64,000 nt of DNA, taken from assembly GCA_025351345.1 (NCBI GenBank), contig JANXWB010000044.1, forward strand, positions 30,149 to 94,148. Reading direction: 5' to 3'. Numbering within the stretch: the stretch's first letter is position 1; each line of letters opens with the position of its first letter. Origin of the DNA: Synechococcales cyanobacterium GL140_1_metabat_312 (GTDB lineage: Bacteria > Cyanobacteriota > Cyanobacteriia > Leptolyngbyales > Leptolyngbyaceae). Below are positions 19,040 to 27,607 of this stretch, in pieces. The notes beneath the pieces are model-generated. The model was not told the origin of the DNA. It was given only the letters and a program-made list of their open reading frames with translations, and did no database searches. The position numbers and the translations under genes are program-made.

Positions 19040-19597
19040 CTATGCCTCTGTCCAGAGTTCTCGAACACCATCTTCAGGTAACCAAGTCGAAATTTCTGCA
19101 ATTCTCTCGTCGGAAAGCTCTTTCTTAGTGGCTGCGAAAACCGCTTTTACGGCGCGCTTACGATCGGCATCCTTATGCTTTATTCCTCTTTCCAGTCCAC
19201 CTTCATTTGCGGCCCTAAAAAAGAAGCGATCGGAATTAATCTTAAAGATTCCTGGACCTTGCCACGGTGGACGGACTTGGCTCAGAAATCCAACTAATGG
19301 ATTGGTATCTTTCCAGAGATCGGTTACTTCCATCTGGAGCGCTTTTTCCTTGGTGGGCAAGATCTCTTCATGCAGCTCCTCAGCAACCCTGTCAGCAGCT
19401 TCAGTGGTCATCAAATCCCGCATAATCCGAAACACAACTTCAGTGAAGTCTCTTGCATCATAAGGATCAGCAAATCCACCTTCTACCATCACTTTTTCCA
19501 GAAAGGAGCGATCCTTATCGGCAAAAATGGCCCTCGGATCTTCTAGCTGAGTCGGATCAATTTCAGGTAGCCTTTGTTTAGATGTTTCATTGCTCAT
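19040..19597 (-). CDS. DUF2267 domain protein
   Basis: A 185-residue soluble, acidic protein. Two segments resemble the paired helical halves of DUF2267: [28 protein letters not shown], with an internal gap to residue ~80, and [31 protein letters not shown] at the C-terminus. In this family the halves bracket a 'P.gi..lw..' centre, and here the middle is longer (~55 residues) than usual. DUF2267 proteins are small cytoplasmic proteins of unknown function. No operon partner is apparent. Confidence 0.72.
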   Translation of the reverse strand: MSNETSKQRLPEIDPTQLEDPRAIFADKDRSFLEKVMVEGGFADPYDARDFTEVVFRIMRDLMTTEAADRVAEELHEEILPTKEKALQMEVTDLWKDTNPLVGFLSQVRPPWQGPGIFKINSDRFFFRAANEGGLERGIKHKDADRKRAVKAVFAATKKELSDERIAEISTWLPEDGVRELWTEA

Positions 19598-20430
19598 CAG
19601 TAATTCTCCTAATGTTAATAGGGCTAATAGTTCAATTAATATTGCATTTGACTAAATATTGCGTTTGTAAGAAGCTCCGTCAGTATAAGAAGAAAACTAA
19701 TATTTATGGTGTATCTTTTGGCTGATTTGAACTCCCCTAACAATCACTCGATCGAATCTAAATGAATACTGACGAAAATCTTATTTCAATGAACGATGAA
19801 CCTTTAAGCCAAGACTTATAATGCTTCGTGTATAGTCCCTGATCGCCTAATCTAAGTGTAGAAGGAGGAGGTTCAATGTGAGATGAACAGGGCAATAGAG
19901 AGTTTGTTCTTAGAGAAGAGGGAGCGATCCTAAGGGTAATCACACCAACGCAGCAACTTAGTCATGCAACCAACCCTCGTTTGTATTTTGAACTGCTGAA
20001 GTTCGTCCATCAAGGCAATTGATGGGATTGGCAATATGATTTAATTCCTATTTGTTTAATCACTAACTTATGTTAGGCAATTAGAGTATTAACGATCGAA
20101 TCAAGAAAATTAATAGAATTATCGGTTTCATTTAATCTTTACTCTTCAAGTAGTGAAGTAATCACGAGCAAAAGTATGAATTAACGCATAGGGATTTATT
20201 CATACTTCATCAAATCTTTATTCCTCTACAGATCGTTTTATATTCTTATATGCCGTAAGAAGTATATTTGAATTCATCCTCGTATTTTGAATTTATCTGC
20301 CGATGCATCTTGGAATAGTGAAGTATAACGCGTTGATTATCAAATGAAATCGATCGGTAATGCTATGGTGGGTTATGAGTAAGCTATTTGCACAATAGAG
20401 ATATGGTCACAGCTACCTTAAAAGTATAAT
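19598..20430. other. 833-base gap without a convincing gene
   Basis: The stretch is AT-rich with frequent stops in all frames. A 61-codon minus ORF (19758-19943) lacks codon structure or motif. On the plus strand near 19862-19930 a short open run (EGGGSM-stop-DEQGNREFVLREEGAI) could be a dead gene scrap but matches nothing I know. One clear inverted repeat (20172-20207) is listed separately. No tRNA or known ncRNA motif was recognised. Confidence 0.6.
20172..20207. repeat. Inverted repeat in the 833-base gap
   Basis: AAGTATGAAT and ATTCATACTT form a perfect 10-bp stem around 16 bases, with two further A-T pairs inside after one mismatch. No T-run follows. It could be the end of a small RNA, a protein-binding site or a mobile-element relic. 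Confidence 0.45.
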
Positions 20431-20709
20431 TTAAAAGTGCAATCGCGGATTTAACAGACGGTCGATGGGTTCCACTGCATGAATAATTTCTGCGGCATCT
20501 TCTGGTTTCACTTCGCAATACCATACTGATCGAGTGCCCGATCGTAGTACTTGTACATTTGGTCCTATATGACATTGACCCTGACATCCGCCCGCTGAGA
20601 TCACAGTATCAGCAGGCAAATCGATCGCCAACAATGCATCCAAAACTGCCCGCGATCGTCGCCGCAAGCAGTTGTCATATTGGCACACCCATAATTCACG
20701 CTTACTCAT
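20431..20709 (-). CDS. Thioredoxin-like [2Fe-2S] ferredoxin domain protein
   Basis: A 92-residue protein with four cysteines in two pairs: CQYDNCLRR near the N-terminus and GGCQGQCHIGP near residue 45. This is the cluster pattern of thioredoxin-fold [2Fe-2S] ferredoxins (the NuoE-like/CbiW type), where the first pair sits in an N-terminal loop and the second in 'gC.G.C..gP'. The protein is cytoplasmic. Its start is 11 bp after the CobW-type GTPase gene, so the two are likely one transcript, suggesting a metal- or cluster-related role. Confidence 0.85.
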   Translation of the reverse strand: MSKRELWVCQYDNCLRRRSRAVLDALLAIDLPADTVISAGGCQGQCHIGPNVQVLRSGTRSVWYCEVKPEDAAEIIHAVEPIDRLLNPRLHF

Positions 20710-20720
20710 TCACAGCTACT

Positions 20721-21917
20721 CTATTTACGCAAAAAACCTTTTCCACGAGTACTAGAAGTAGTCGTCAAACAATTATCTAGCTGAGTTCGTAAGGCATCAT
20801 GATCTAGATTTTGACCAATTAAAACCAATTGATTTTTACGTTCAGGCGTTTTCCATTGATCATCATCCAATGAAAAGCGTTTGCCGCTCAGATGGAAAAT
20901 ATGACGCTTCTCACTTTCAGAGAACCAAAGAATTCCTTTTGCTCGGAATACCGTTTCAGGAATTTGGTTATCTAAAAAGAATTGGAACTTACGAATACTG
21001 AAGGGCCGATCGCTCTGGAACGATAAAGACGTAAAACCATCGATCGCCAAATGATCTGAATGATCATGCCCGTGACCTGAATGATCGTGGCTTGAATGGT
21101 TATGACCTGAATGATCGTGTTCCGAGTCATCGTGTTCCGAGTCATCGTGTTCACATTTGCCGTGATCGTGATCGCAACTACTATGATCAGATTCATCATG
21201 ACTGTGAGAATCGTGTCCGTAGGAATCGTGACTATGCGCCTTTTCAGGCTCGAAGTAATTATCAGACTCAAATAAACCCACGCTCAGCAACAATGATAGC
21301 GGCACATTTCCGCGCTCAGTCCGTAGAATTCGAGCACCTTCTTTGATATCGCGAATTTGGACTTCTAATTTATCTAGATCAGCTTCATCCACCAAATCTG
21401 TTTTGTTCAATAAAATAATGTCGCCATACGCAATCTGACTTTGAGCAACTTCAGAATTAAACAAACTAATATTGAAATTCTCAGCATCAACAACCGTGAC
21501 AATAGAATCAAGCCGCGTCAAATCTCGCAATTCTGAACCCAAAAACGTCAATGCCACAGGCAACGGATCCGCAAGACCCGTCGTCTCGACAATCATGTAG
21601 TCAACCTTGTCGGGCCGCTCCATGATTTTATAAACAGCATTAGCAAGATCTTCATTAATGGTGCAACAGACACAGCCATTGCTCAGCTCAACCATCGTGT
21701 TGTCGTCGCTGGTGTTGACAATTAGCTCATTATCAATGCCAATTTCTCCAAATTCATTCACCAACACAGCCGTCTTAATGCCTTGTTGATTGGTCAAAAT
21801 GTGGTTCAGAAGCGTGGTCTTACCACTGCCCAAAAATCCGGTAATAATCGTGACCGGAAGCCCCGTTTTTGGAACATTCATCGTGGAAGAGGTGGACGGT
21901 GCAGTGGTGGGGGTCAT
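20721..21917 (-). CDS. CobW/COG0523-family GTPase (zinc/metal chaperone type)
   Basis: A 398-residue G3E GTPase. Walker A GFLGSGKTT spans residues 27-35. The metal motif GCVCCTI has Cys82, Cys84 and Cys85, followed by IVETTGLADPLPV. The guanine-specificity motif is LNKTDLVDEADL, and the CobW C-terminal domain ends the protein. A His/Asp-rich loop of ~60 residues (about residues 225-285, repeats of SEHDDSEHD, HSGHNHSS and HGHDHSDH) separates the domains, a feature of zinc-binding COG0523 members. These proteins deliver metal to target enzymes. No Zur-like palindrome was seen in the 205 bases upstream. It is probably co-transcribed with the downstream [2Fe-2S] protein gene. Confidence 0.93.
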   Translation of the reverse strand: MTPTTAPSTSSTMNVPKTGLPVTIITGFLGSGKTTLLNHILTNQQGIKTAVLVNEFGEIGIDNELIVNTSDDNTMVELSNGCVCCTINEDLANAVYKIMERPDKVDYMIVETTGLADPLPVALTFLGSELRDLTRLDSIVTVVDAENFNISLFNSEVAQSQIAYGDIILLNKTDLVDEADLDKLEVQIRDIKEGARILRTERGNVPLSLLLSVGLFESDNYFEPEKAHSHDSYGHDSHSHDESDHSSCDHDHGKCEHDDSEHDDSEHDHSGHNHSSHDHSGHGHDHSDHLAIDGFTSLSFQSDRPFSIRKFQFFLDNQIPETVFRAKGILWFSESEKRHIFHLSGKRFSLDDDQWKTPERKNQLVLIGQNLDHDALRTQLDNCLTTTSSTRGKGFLRK

Positions 21918-22122
21918 GGAGGTGCTCCGACAATTCGGTGAGGCGTGAAAAACGGTAGACTAATCTAAACTTTTATCTTGAGTCTGGACTAGACTGCTTT
22001 ATCAGTTTATCGCAAATCTCTCTCAGCTAGACACATCAGTCTAGATACACAATTCATAGACAAGCCCTAGATAAACGTCTTCCCCCTAAATTATCTTCGT
22101 CATTCCTACTGAGCCTCCCGCC

Positions 22123-23601
22123 ATGACACTCACGATATACAACACCCTGACCCGCCAGAAGTCACCCTTCATCCCACTTGAAGAGCATCAGGTCAAAATT
22201 TATTGCTGCGGCGTGACGGTCTATGACTATTGCCATTTGGGTCATGCCCGATCGTACATCGCCTGGGATACAGTGCGGCGTTATCTGGAATGGCGTGGAT
22301 ATGAGGTGCGTTATGTCCAAAATTTCACTGATATTGATGACAAAATTCTAAAGCGTGCCCGTGAAGAAAATTCCTCTATGGATGCGATTTCTGAAAAATA
22401 TATTGCGGCCTACTTTGACGATATGGATCGGCTAAATATTCGTCGTGCGGATGAATATCCCCGAGCCACCCATACGATCGATGGAATAAAGCGCTTAATT
22501 CACGAATTGGAGGCCAAAGGTTCAGCTTATGCATCCCAAGGTGATGTCTATTATTCCGTACGAAGTAAATCGGATTACGGCAAACTTTCTGGCCGCAAAC
22601 TAGAGGATTTGGAAGCTGGGGCAAGTGGCCGGGTAGATGGGGAAGAATCGAAAAAAAGAGATCCCTTTGACTTTGCCTTGTGGAAAGCGGCGAAATCAGA
22701 TGAACCCTATTGGGAATCCGCTTGGGGCAATGGTCGTCCGGGATGGCATATTGAATGCTCGGCCATGGTGCGCGATCGTCTCGGTGACTCCATTGATATC
22801 CATTGCGGTGGCGGCGACTTGACGTTTCCCCATCACGAGAACGAAATCGCCCAATCCGAATCTGCCACAGGTAAACAGCTCGCTAGCTACTGGATGCATA
22901 ACGGCATGGTCAACGTCGGCGGCGTAAAAATGTCTAAGTCCTTGGGCAATTTCACCACCATTCGAGATCTCCTCGACAAAGGCCATATTGAACCCATGGC
23001 CATGCGATTTTTTGTTTTAGGTGCCCAATATCGTAAACCCATAGACTTTACCGAAGAAGCCATGACAGCGGCAACCAATGGCTGGCACACCTTGCAAGAT
23101 GCGATGCAATTTAGCGCCGTCGGGACGACTAAGTTGGGTTGGGTGCTGGATTCAAGTTGGGATTTAGACCAAAATGTGTCCGATCGCCCGCTAGCTCAAC
23201 TTGATTCTGCGGCGATCGAGAGTTTCCAACTGGCTATGGATGACGACTTCAATACCGCATCCGCCTTGGCTGTTCTGTTTGACTTAGCTAAAGGAATTAA
23301 CCGGGAAGCCAATCAACTTATCCATCAAGGAACAATAGATGGGGATGCCCAAACGCTCTTAACCACTTGGAAAACACTGCTAGTGTTGTCATCTATTCTA
23401 GGATTGCAAGGCGAAAAGGCCGAGTCAATCACAGCCAGCCTTTCGACTGAAGCCATTGAATCCGCGATCGCCAAACGATCGGCAGCAAAAGCAGCAAAAG
23501 ATTTTAAAACAGCCGATCAAGTACGCAACGAATTGAAGGAGCAAGGAATTCTTTTAGTGGATCAACCGGGTGGAATCACAACCTGGCATTTTGAAGCTTA
23601 A
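22123..23601 (+). CDS. cysS: Cysteinyl-tRNA synthetase
   Basis: A 492-residue class I synthetase that charges tRNA-Cys. The nucleotide-binding HIGH motif appears as CHLGHARSY, and zinc-site residues include the Cys before VTVYDYC, HIECSAM and HHENEIAQSE. The KMSKS loop is KMSKSLGNF. The DALR-type anticodon-binding region and a C-terminal helix (KDFKTADQVRNELKEQG) complete the usual length of ~480 residues. The start MTLTIYNTLTRQK is the normal N-terminus. The gene stands next to a decay zone beginning ~20 bp after its stop. Confidence 0.97.
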   Translation: MTLTIYNTLTRQKSPFIPLEEHQVKIYCCGVTVYDYCHLGHARSYIAWDTVRRYLEWRGYEVRYVQNFTDIDDKILKRAREENSSMDAISEKYIAAYFDDMDRLNIRRADEYPRATHTIDGIKRLIHELEAKGSAYASQGDVYYSVRSKSDYGKLSGRKLEDLEAGASGRVDGEESKKRDPFDFALWKAAKSDEPYWESAWGNGRPGWHIECSAMVRDRLGDSIDIHCGGGDLTFPHHENEIAQSESATGKQLASYWMHNGMVNVGGVKMSKSLGNFTTIRDLLDKGHIEPMAMRFFVLGAQYRKPIDFTEEAMTAATNGWHTLQDAMQFSAVGTTKLGWVLDSSWDLDQNVSDRPLAQLDSAAIESFQLAMDDDFNTASALAVLFDLAKGINREANQLIHQGTIDGDAQTLLTTWKTLLVLSSILGLQGEKAESITASLSTEAIESAIAKRSAAKAAKDFKTADQVRNELKEQGILLVDQPGGITTWHFEA

Positions 23602-23622
23602 TCCACTGGTCACCTCGAACAA

Positions 23623-23760
23623 TCACCCAATAAAAGAGGAGATAAGACTGATGCCTAGACCATCCGGTTGATGCTGATGGATGTACGATCGCTGCTGGTC
23701 GGTCAGTCGAGGACTATTATCAACCCACCAAATCCAAATGTGTGTATCCAAAATGATCAT
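23623..23760 (-). pseudogene. VapC-type PIN toxin, 3'-truncated remnant
   Basis: Only 45 codons remain: MIILDTHIWIWWVDNSPRLT, then the Q-rich helix and DGLGISLISSF, ending at TGA. This matches the N-terminal third of PIN-domain VapC toxins ('MIiLDTHiwvWwv.....Lt'), which normally run to ~130 residues. The first acidic active-site residue (Asp5) is kept; the others are lost. Its ATG overlaps the TGA of the antitoxin fragment (ATGA), the usual vapBC coupling. Confidence 0.8.
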
Positions 23761-23822
23761 GACATCGCATCCCAATCATCAGGATTGACCTCTAGATCAG
23801 GATTGAGTAGGGTTTGACTCAT
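23757..23822 (-). pseudogene. Antitoxin C-terminal remnant of the vapBC-type pair
   Basis: The last 21 codons (MSQTLLNPDLEVNPDDWDAM-S-stop) look like the C-terminal toxin-binding tail of a VapB-like antitoxin. In-frame stops lie immediately upstream and no N-terminal DNA-binding part is found. The internal ATG is probably not a real start. Confidence 0.6.
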
Positions 23823-23851
23823 GAGGCTTACCTAGGGAAATCAGTGACTAA

Positions 23852-24208
23852 TTTTATTCGGAACGATCGCAGACTCCGACGGTCGAGGAACCGATCGATT
23901 TTTCGCGGTATTTGAATGAATTAGAACCGCCCAAGTCTGATGATTTGCGATATTTTTGTTGGGGGCGTGAGGATTCAGTGCATTTGTTATCACAACTTCA
24001 AACTGATTTGCTAGCGGGCGATCAGATTGATAGGAGTATTGGCATTACGATCGCCATTGGCCCTGAAGGTGGCTGGACCGATGAGGAAGTGACTCGATCG
24101 GTGAAGGCTGGATTTGTCTCGGTTTCTCTGGGGAAACGAATTTTGCGGGCAATCATGGCTCCGGCTGCGGCGATGGCGATCGTCGGTGCGGTTGTAGAGG
24201 CGGATTGA
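23852..24208 (+). pseudogene. rsmE: RsmE (16S rRNA m3U1498 methyltransferase), C-terminal fragment
   Basis: An open frame of ~118 codons encodes the C-terminal half of RsmE: SERSQTPTVEEPIDF, then the SPOUT-knot motifs TIAIGPEGGWTDEEV and VSLGKRILRA, then APAAAMAIVGAVVE. The N-terminal PUA-like RNA-binding half (about 120 residues) is missing, and a TAA precedes the frame at 23849. The LRAETA loop of the family reads LRAIMA here, changing a conserved Glu. The fragment abuts the vapBC remnant. A full copy is presumably elsewhere in the genome; this one is probably non-functional. Confidence 0.82.
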
Positions 24209-24307
24209 ATTTAGAATTTTTAGATGTTTGATTTGGATTCGATCGCTACTTTCCCCTTCACCTGATCAAAAGCGATCGCTGTCATTTTGTTGATTCAAAT
24301 TTAAAAA

Positions 24308-24352
24308 GCGATCGCCTAAAAATCATGACTCATAGTACTAGCGATCGCCTAC
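24308..24352. repeat. ~45-bp direct repeat, left of the parDE pair
   Basis: This segment has HIP1 octamers at both ends (GCGATCGC) and the core CTAAAAATCATGACTCATAG. It recurs with few changes at 25103-25148, on the other side of the toxin-antitoxin pair, in the same orientation. Confidence 0.75.
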
Positions 24353-24440
24353 AGCAAACCCTTTAGCTACCAAGCGAAAGCCCTGTACTCTATCCGTTTA
24401 CAAGGATGAGTGACGGGATTGAAGGTGCCTAGAGACTTGG

Positions 24441-24483
24441 TTGCAATATGCAACAATTTGATATATATTGCAACAAGTTTGAT
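24441..24483 (+). promoter_or_regulatory. Candidate ParD operator: tandem repeats upstream of parDE
   Basis: TTGCA-ATA-TGCAA (24441-24453) is an inverted repeat. It overlaps the first of two tandem units, TATGCAACAATTTGAT (24447-24462) and TATTGCAACAAGTTTGAT (24466-24483). The array ends 12 bases before the antitoxin ATG. Type II antitoxins commonly autoregulate through such sites; binding is inferred. Confidence 0.55.
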
Positions 24484-24495
24484 TGAGGTTTTACC

Positions 24496-24717
24496 ATGTC
24501 TATCGCAATCAGAATTTCCGATGATTTAGCCCAAAAAGCAAAAAGTCGATCTAAAGCGATGCATCGCTCAGTTGCGGGTCAAATTGAATATTGGGCGGCA
24601 ATGGGCGAAATCCTTGAAGACAATCCAGAGCTTTCGTTTGGCTTTGTTCAAGCAATATTGATTAGTCGTGAGCAAGCTAAGAATTCAGAATTAACGCCCT
24701 ATGAGTTTAGTGAATAA
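24496..24717 (+). CDS. ParD-like antitoxin
   Basis: A 73-residue protein beginning MSIAIRISDDLAQKAKSRSK and continuing AMHRSVAGQIEYWAAMGEIL. The N-terminus is a ribbon-helix-helix DNA-binding segment, with the strand IAIRIS and helices around residues 10-40, as in the 'ParD-like' antitoxins where the RSVAGQIEYWA motif is typical. The acidic C-terminus (EDNPELSFGF to PYEFSE) would bind the toxin. The toxin start follows 5 bases after the stop. It probably represses its own promoter through the tandem repeats at 24441-24483. Confidence 0.85.
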   Translation: MSIAIRISDDLAQKAKSRSKAMHRSVAGQIEYWAAMGEILEDNPELSFGFVQAILISREQAKNSELTPYEFSE

Positions 24718-24722
24718 ATCCG

Positions 24723-25010
24723 ATGGGTGAGATTCAAGTTTTTCAAACGCCCTTATTTTCAAAAATTAAGAAAAAGTTAAAGAAAAATCAAGTTAAAGAT
24801 CTTGATAATGCCGTAGGAGAAATTATCAAAAATCCCGAACTTGGGGAACAAAAAAAGGGTGATTTAGCCGATGTGTGGGTCTATAAATTCAGAATGGTTG
24901 ATCGAGAAAATCTCCTTGCGTATCAATGGGATGAGAAAACGAGAACTTTAATTGCCCTTGGAGTTCATGAAAACTTTTATCGTGACATCAAAAAATATAA
25001 AAAATTCTAA
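24723..25010 (+). CDS. RelE/ParE-superfamily toxin of the ParD-like pair
   Basis: A 95-residue, very Lys-rich protein: FSKIKKKLKKNQVKDLDNAV, GEQKKGDLADVWVYKFRM, NLLAYQWDEKTRTLIALGVHENFYRDIKKY. The alpha-alpha-beta order and the 'G.l..vwvyKfr....lLaY.w......l.ald.HEnFYrdlk' end fit the RelE/ParE toxin family. It is translationally coupled to the upstream antitoxin. No frameshift or truncation is seen, so the pair is likely intact. Confidence 0.83.
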   Translation: MGEIQVFQTPLFSKIKKKLKKNQVKDLDNAVGEIIKNPELGEQKKGDLADVWVYKFRMVDRENLLAYQWDEKTRTLIALGVHENFYRDIKKYKKF

Positions 25011-25102
25011 ATTTATAAAAATTGCTGTGACATTTCTGCTGTCGCTTCAACTATTTTTCTAACTGAATTCACCCGCACTAGCTAAGATTAAATATGAAGG
25101 TT

Positions 25103-25148
25103 GCGATCGTCTAAAAATAACGACTCATAGTGATGGCGATCGCACTAC
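25103..25148. repeat. ~45-bp direct repeat, right of the parDE pair
   Basis: Partner of 24308-24352: GCGATCG.CTAAAAAT.A.GACTCATAGT, then GCGATCGC and CTAC are shared. Together the copies bracket a ~750-base cassette holding only the toxin-antitoxin genes and their operator. Confidence 0.75.
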
Positions 25149-25244
25149 GTAATAATGTTAGAAACAACCCCCATACCTATGCGTCCATCTTCACGAAGTG
25201 GCCTAGATTCTCATTCCTGAGTGATGCAACGCCATAATTCCTAA

Positions 25245-26942
25245 TCACTCCAATTCCAACAAACTTGCCAAAAAGTCCAATTGTTCACCCTCGGATTCTA
25301 GAATTGGTTTTGTTATCCGTTTTGATTTGCGTTTCTCACCATCTCCAGGCGGCGATTTTCGGGCAGTAATATTCACATGGGCTACCAACCACGATCGTAA
25401 TGCCTGGGACTGTGCCAAATCTAAACTATCCAAATCTAGTGCAGGCGGAAATAACGATCGCACCTCCTCCTGTGCCCATCGAACCTCACTCTCAAACCGA
25501 TCGCTACCAAACGGCATCAACGACTCCGGCATTCGCGTCAAAAACGGTACTACATCGGCAGTCTGGCGGAATGCTTTACGCTGATGCTCTAATTGTTTAA
25601 CTCGACGATGACGAGCTTGTTTGTAGTCCAAAATAGGCGTAATATAACCCGCACTTTTCGGCGGCATTCCTAATTGAACAGGCGCAACTGTACGCAATTC
25701 AGGAACCCAGCGTTTAATGAATGTTCCCTTTGGATCACACCGATCGACCGCCGCCTGTTCTGGATTATAAATGCGGGTCCACGACTTATCTAAACAATGG
25801 GTTACACCAGCTTGCATGGCCCATTGATAATGATCGATCGGACAATCCCCATCAATCAAATGCCGCATAAAATGCAATGCACCATAGCGCCAATCCATAC
25901 CAATTAGATTGCTTAAAAAACTAGAATATATTGCCCTTGTGCGAAAGTTCATCGCCAGCCAGCCGCCTGTTTCTTGAAGGCATCGTGCCGCCGCATCAAT
26001 AATTGGAAACCCTGTTTCACCATTTTGCCACGCCACATACATCCCTTCATCAAACTCCCAATCGTCTTCCTCAAATACGGTATACAACGATCGTAGTTCC
26101 AACTGCGGTAAATATCGAAACCGTTGCGTAAAACCTGTTCCCCACCGTAATCGAGAAATCAATTGTTTTAAACTCAATTGCACTCGTTTATCTTTTTCAC
26201 CTTTCAGTCGTGCCTGGGCTGTTTGAAAGCATTCTCGGACTGAAATTACACCAAATTTAATATGCGGACTCAATCCTGTTGTCGCTTCAGCACTTGGCAA
26301 CGACAATTGCCAATAGTACCGATCGCTCTTTTCCGTAAAGAAAGTCTGAAGTAATTCCCGCGCATAATGAGTACTCGCTGTTGGAACCTTTTTACGATCG
26401 GGCACCATTCCCAAACTCAACAAAGACGGCAGATTATCCGATCGGACATCATCCGGAACTTGAATTATTTTTGGTGTGGGAAGAATAGGCGCACACATTT
26501 CCTTAAACCAATGGAACCGATATTGTGGATAGGGAACCAATTCACTGATCCCAGCTGTCGGCTCAAACCATCGAAGGCGCTGACCTGCTTTTTCTAAAGC
26601 CGCATTCACCTTCGCATCCCGCACTCGGCCATAAATCCGCTCGTAGTCAATGTAGGCATAAATCCCTTCGGCTTGAGTTTCTTCTACTAGCTTTGGCAAC
26701 ACCTCCGCCGGATCGCCGCTGCGAAGAATCAACCGCCCACCACAATTTCGCAAATCTTGGTCCAGAGAATGCAATGCATCAATCATAAATGCCACCCGAG
26801 ATACCGCCGTCTCGGGGTGATAGAGCAATGCCCGATCGAAAATGAAAACCGGAATCACTTCACCGCGCCCCGCCGCCCGACATAATGGCTCATGATCGCT
26901 AATTCTTAAATCTCGTCGAAACCAAACGATCGTCCGCTTCAT
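25245..26942 (-). CDS. Cryptochrome/photolyase family flavoprotein
   Basis: A 565-residue protein with an N-terminal antenna-binding Rossmann domain (MKRTIVWFRRDLRISDHEPL) and a C-terminal FAD domain (KQLISRLRWGTGF, then GETGFPIIDAAARCL, then DWRYGALHFMRHLIDGDCP). The C-terminus is ~90 residues longer than E. coli photolyase. At the FAD/electron-transfer segment, E. coli has NNGGWQW and this protein has DHYQWAMQAG: the Asn near flavin N5 is not obvious and the terminal-triad Trp382 position is Tyr. It is therefore a divergent class I-like photolyase or cryptochrome, and repair of cyclobutane dimers is probable but not assured. It lies 46 bp downstream of a response regulator gene. Confidence 0.88.
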   Translation of the reverse strand: MKRTIVWFRRDLRISDHEPLCRAAGRGEVIPVFIFDRALLYHPETAVSRVAFMIDALHSLDQDLRNCGGRLILRSGDPAEVLPKLVEETQAEGIYAYIDYERIYGRVRDAKVNAALEKAGQRLRWFEPTAGISELVPYPQYRFHWFKEMCAPILPTPKIIQVPDDVRSDNLPSLLSLGMVPDRKKVPTASTHYARELLQTFFTEKSDRYYWQLSLPSAEATTGLSPHIKFGVISVRECFQTAQARLKGEKDKRVQLSLKQLISRLRWGTGFTQRFRYLPQLELRSLYTVFEEDDWEFDEGMYVAWQNGETGFPIIDAAARCLQETGGWLAMNFRTRAIYSSFLSNLIGMDWRYGALHFMRHLIDGDCPIDHYQWAMQAGVTHCLDKSWTRIYNPEQAAVDRCDPKGTFIKRWVPELRTVAPVQLGMPPKSAGYITPILDYKQARHRRVKQLEHQRKAFRQTADVVPFLTRMPESLMPFGSDRFESEVRWAQEEVRSLFPPALDLDSLDLAQSQALRSWLVAHVNITARKSPPGDGEKRKSKRITKPILESEGEQLDFLASLLELE

Positions 26943-26988
26943 ACTAAGCCCCAGTCAATTCCCCAAAGAACGCCCAAGACAACAAGGC

Positions 26989-27387
26989 TTAGAATTCCAG
27001 AGACTCCTCTTGATAATATCCTGCCTCTTCTAGCAAATACTTGACCGCATTGAGCATATCTTTCGGTTGATAGGGCTTCGTAATATAAGCATCCGCGCCC
27101 TGCTTCATCCCCCAATACCGATCGAATTCCTCACCCTTCGTACTGCACATAATCACTGGAACGTTGAGCGTGGTCGGATTACTTTTAACCCAACGACACA
27201 GATCGTAGCCATTCACCTGGGGCATGATCAAGTCCGTCACCACTAATATTGGCGGATTTGCAGCGATTTTGACCTTCGCATCCGCACCATCCACCGCAGT
27301 CTCCACGGTGAATCCCGATCGGCGCAACTCACCCGACAGCATTTCTCGTGCCAGCGTACTATCATCAACTACTAAAATCGTGCCCAT
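26989..27387 (-). CDS. Single-domain CheY/PilH-type response regulator
   Basis: A 132-residue receiver domain without an output domain. The acidic pair is Asp8-Asp9 (LVVDDS), the phosphoacceptor is Asp52 (VVTDLIMPQVNGYDL), the Thr/Ser switch is in IMCSTKGEE and the conserved Lys is in YITKPYQ. The sequence pattern ('CSTKgeefDryWGmkQGAdaYitKPy') is that of the PilH-like regulators of cyanobacterial pilus/phototaxis Hmp-type clusters. Here no cheW, cheA or mcp gene follows. It may be co-transcribed with the photolyase-like gene. Confidence 0.92.
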   Translation of the reverse strand: MGTILVVDDSTLAREMLSGELRRSGFTVETAVDGADAKVKIAANPPILVVTDLIMPQVNGYDLCRWVKSNPTTLNVPVIMCSTKGEEFDRYWGMKQGADAYITKPYQPKDMLNAVKYLLEEAGYYQEESLEF

Positions 27388-27607
27388 AGAAAATTCCCAG
27401 CCCAGCTTTCTTGATTATCTGCAAAACCCGTCTTTTACAGATAGTTCACAGATTATTAGTTTAGAGATTATTGCAAATCGATCGGGCTATATTCCTCCTG
27501 AATAATATTAGTCTCTAAACGTAAGTTACCCGAATCATTCCCTTACATTATCTTTTTCACGGGAATGATCCAATATTCCGTCCGATCGGGTCTCCTTTGT
27601 CCAAACT

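Noticed and set aside
19758..19943. 61-codon minus-strand ORF in the 833-base gap
   Set aside because: Composition is random-like, with no start context and no recognisable family; kept only as part of the gap description.
20072..20078. GTTAGGC as an integron core site
   Set aside because: A lone seven-base match with no paired RYYYAAC box or palindromic body; expected by chance.
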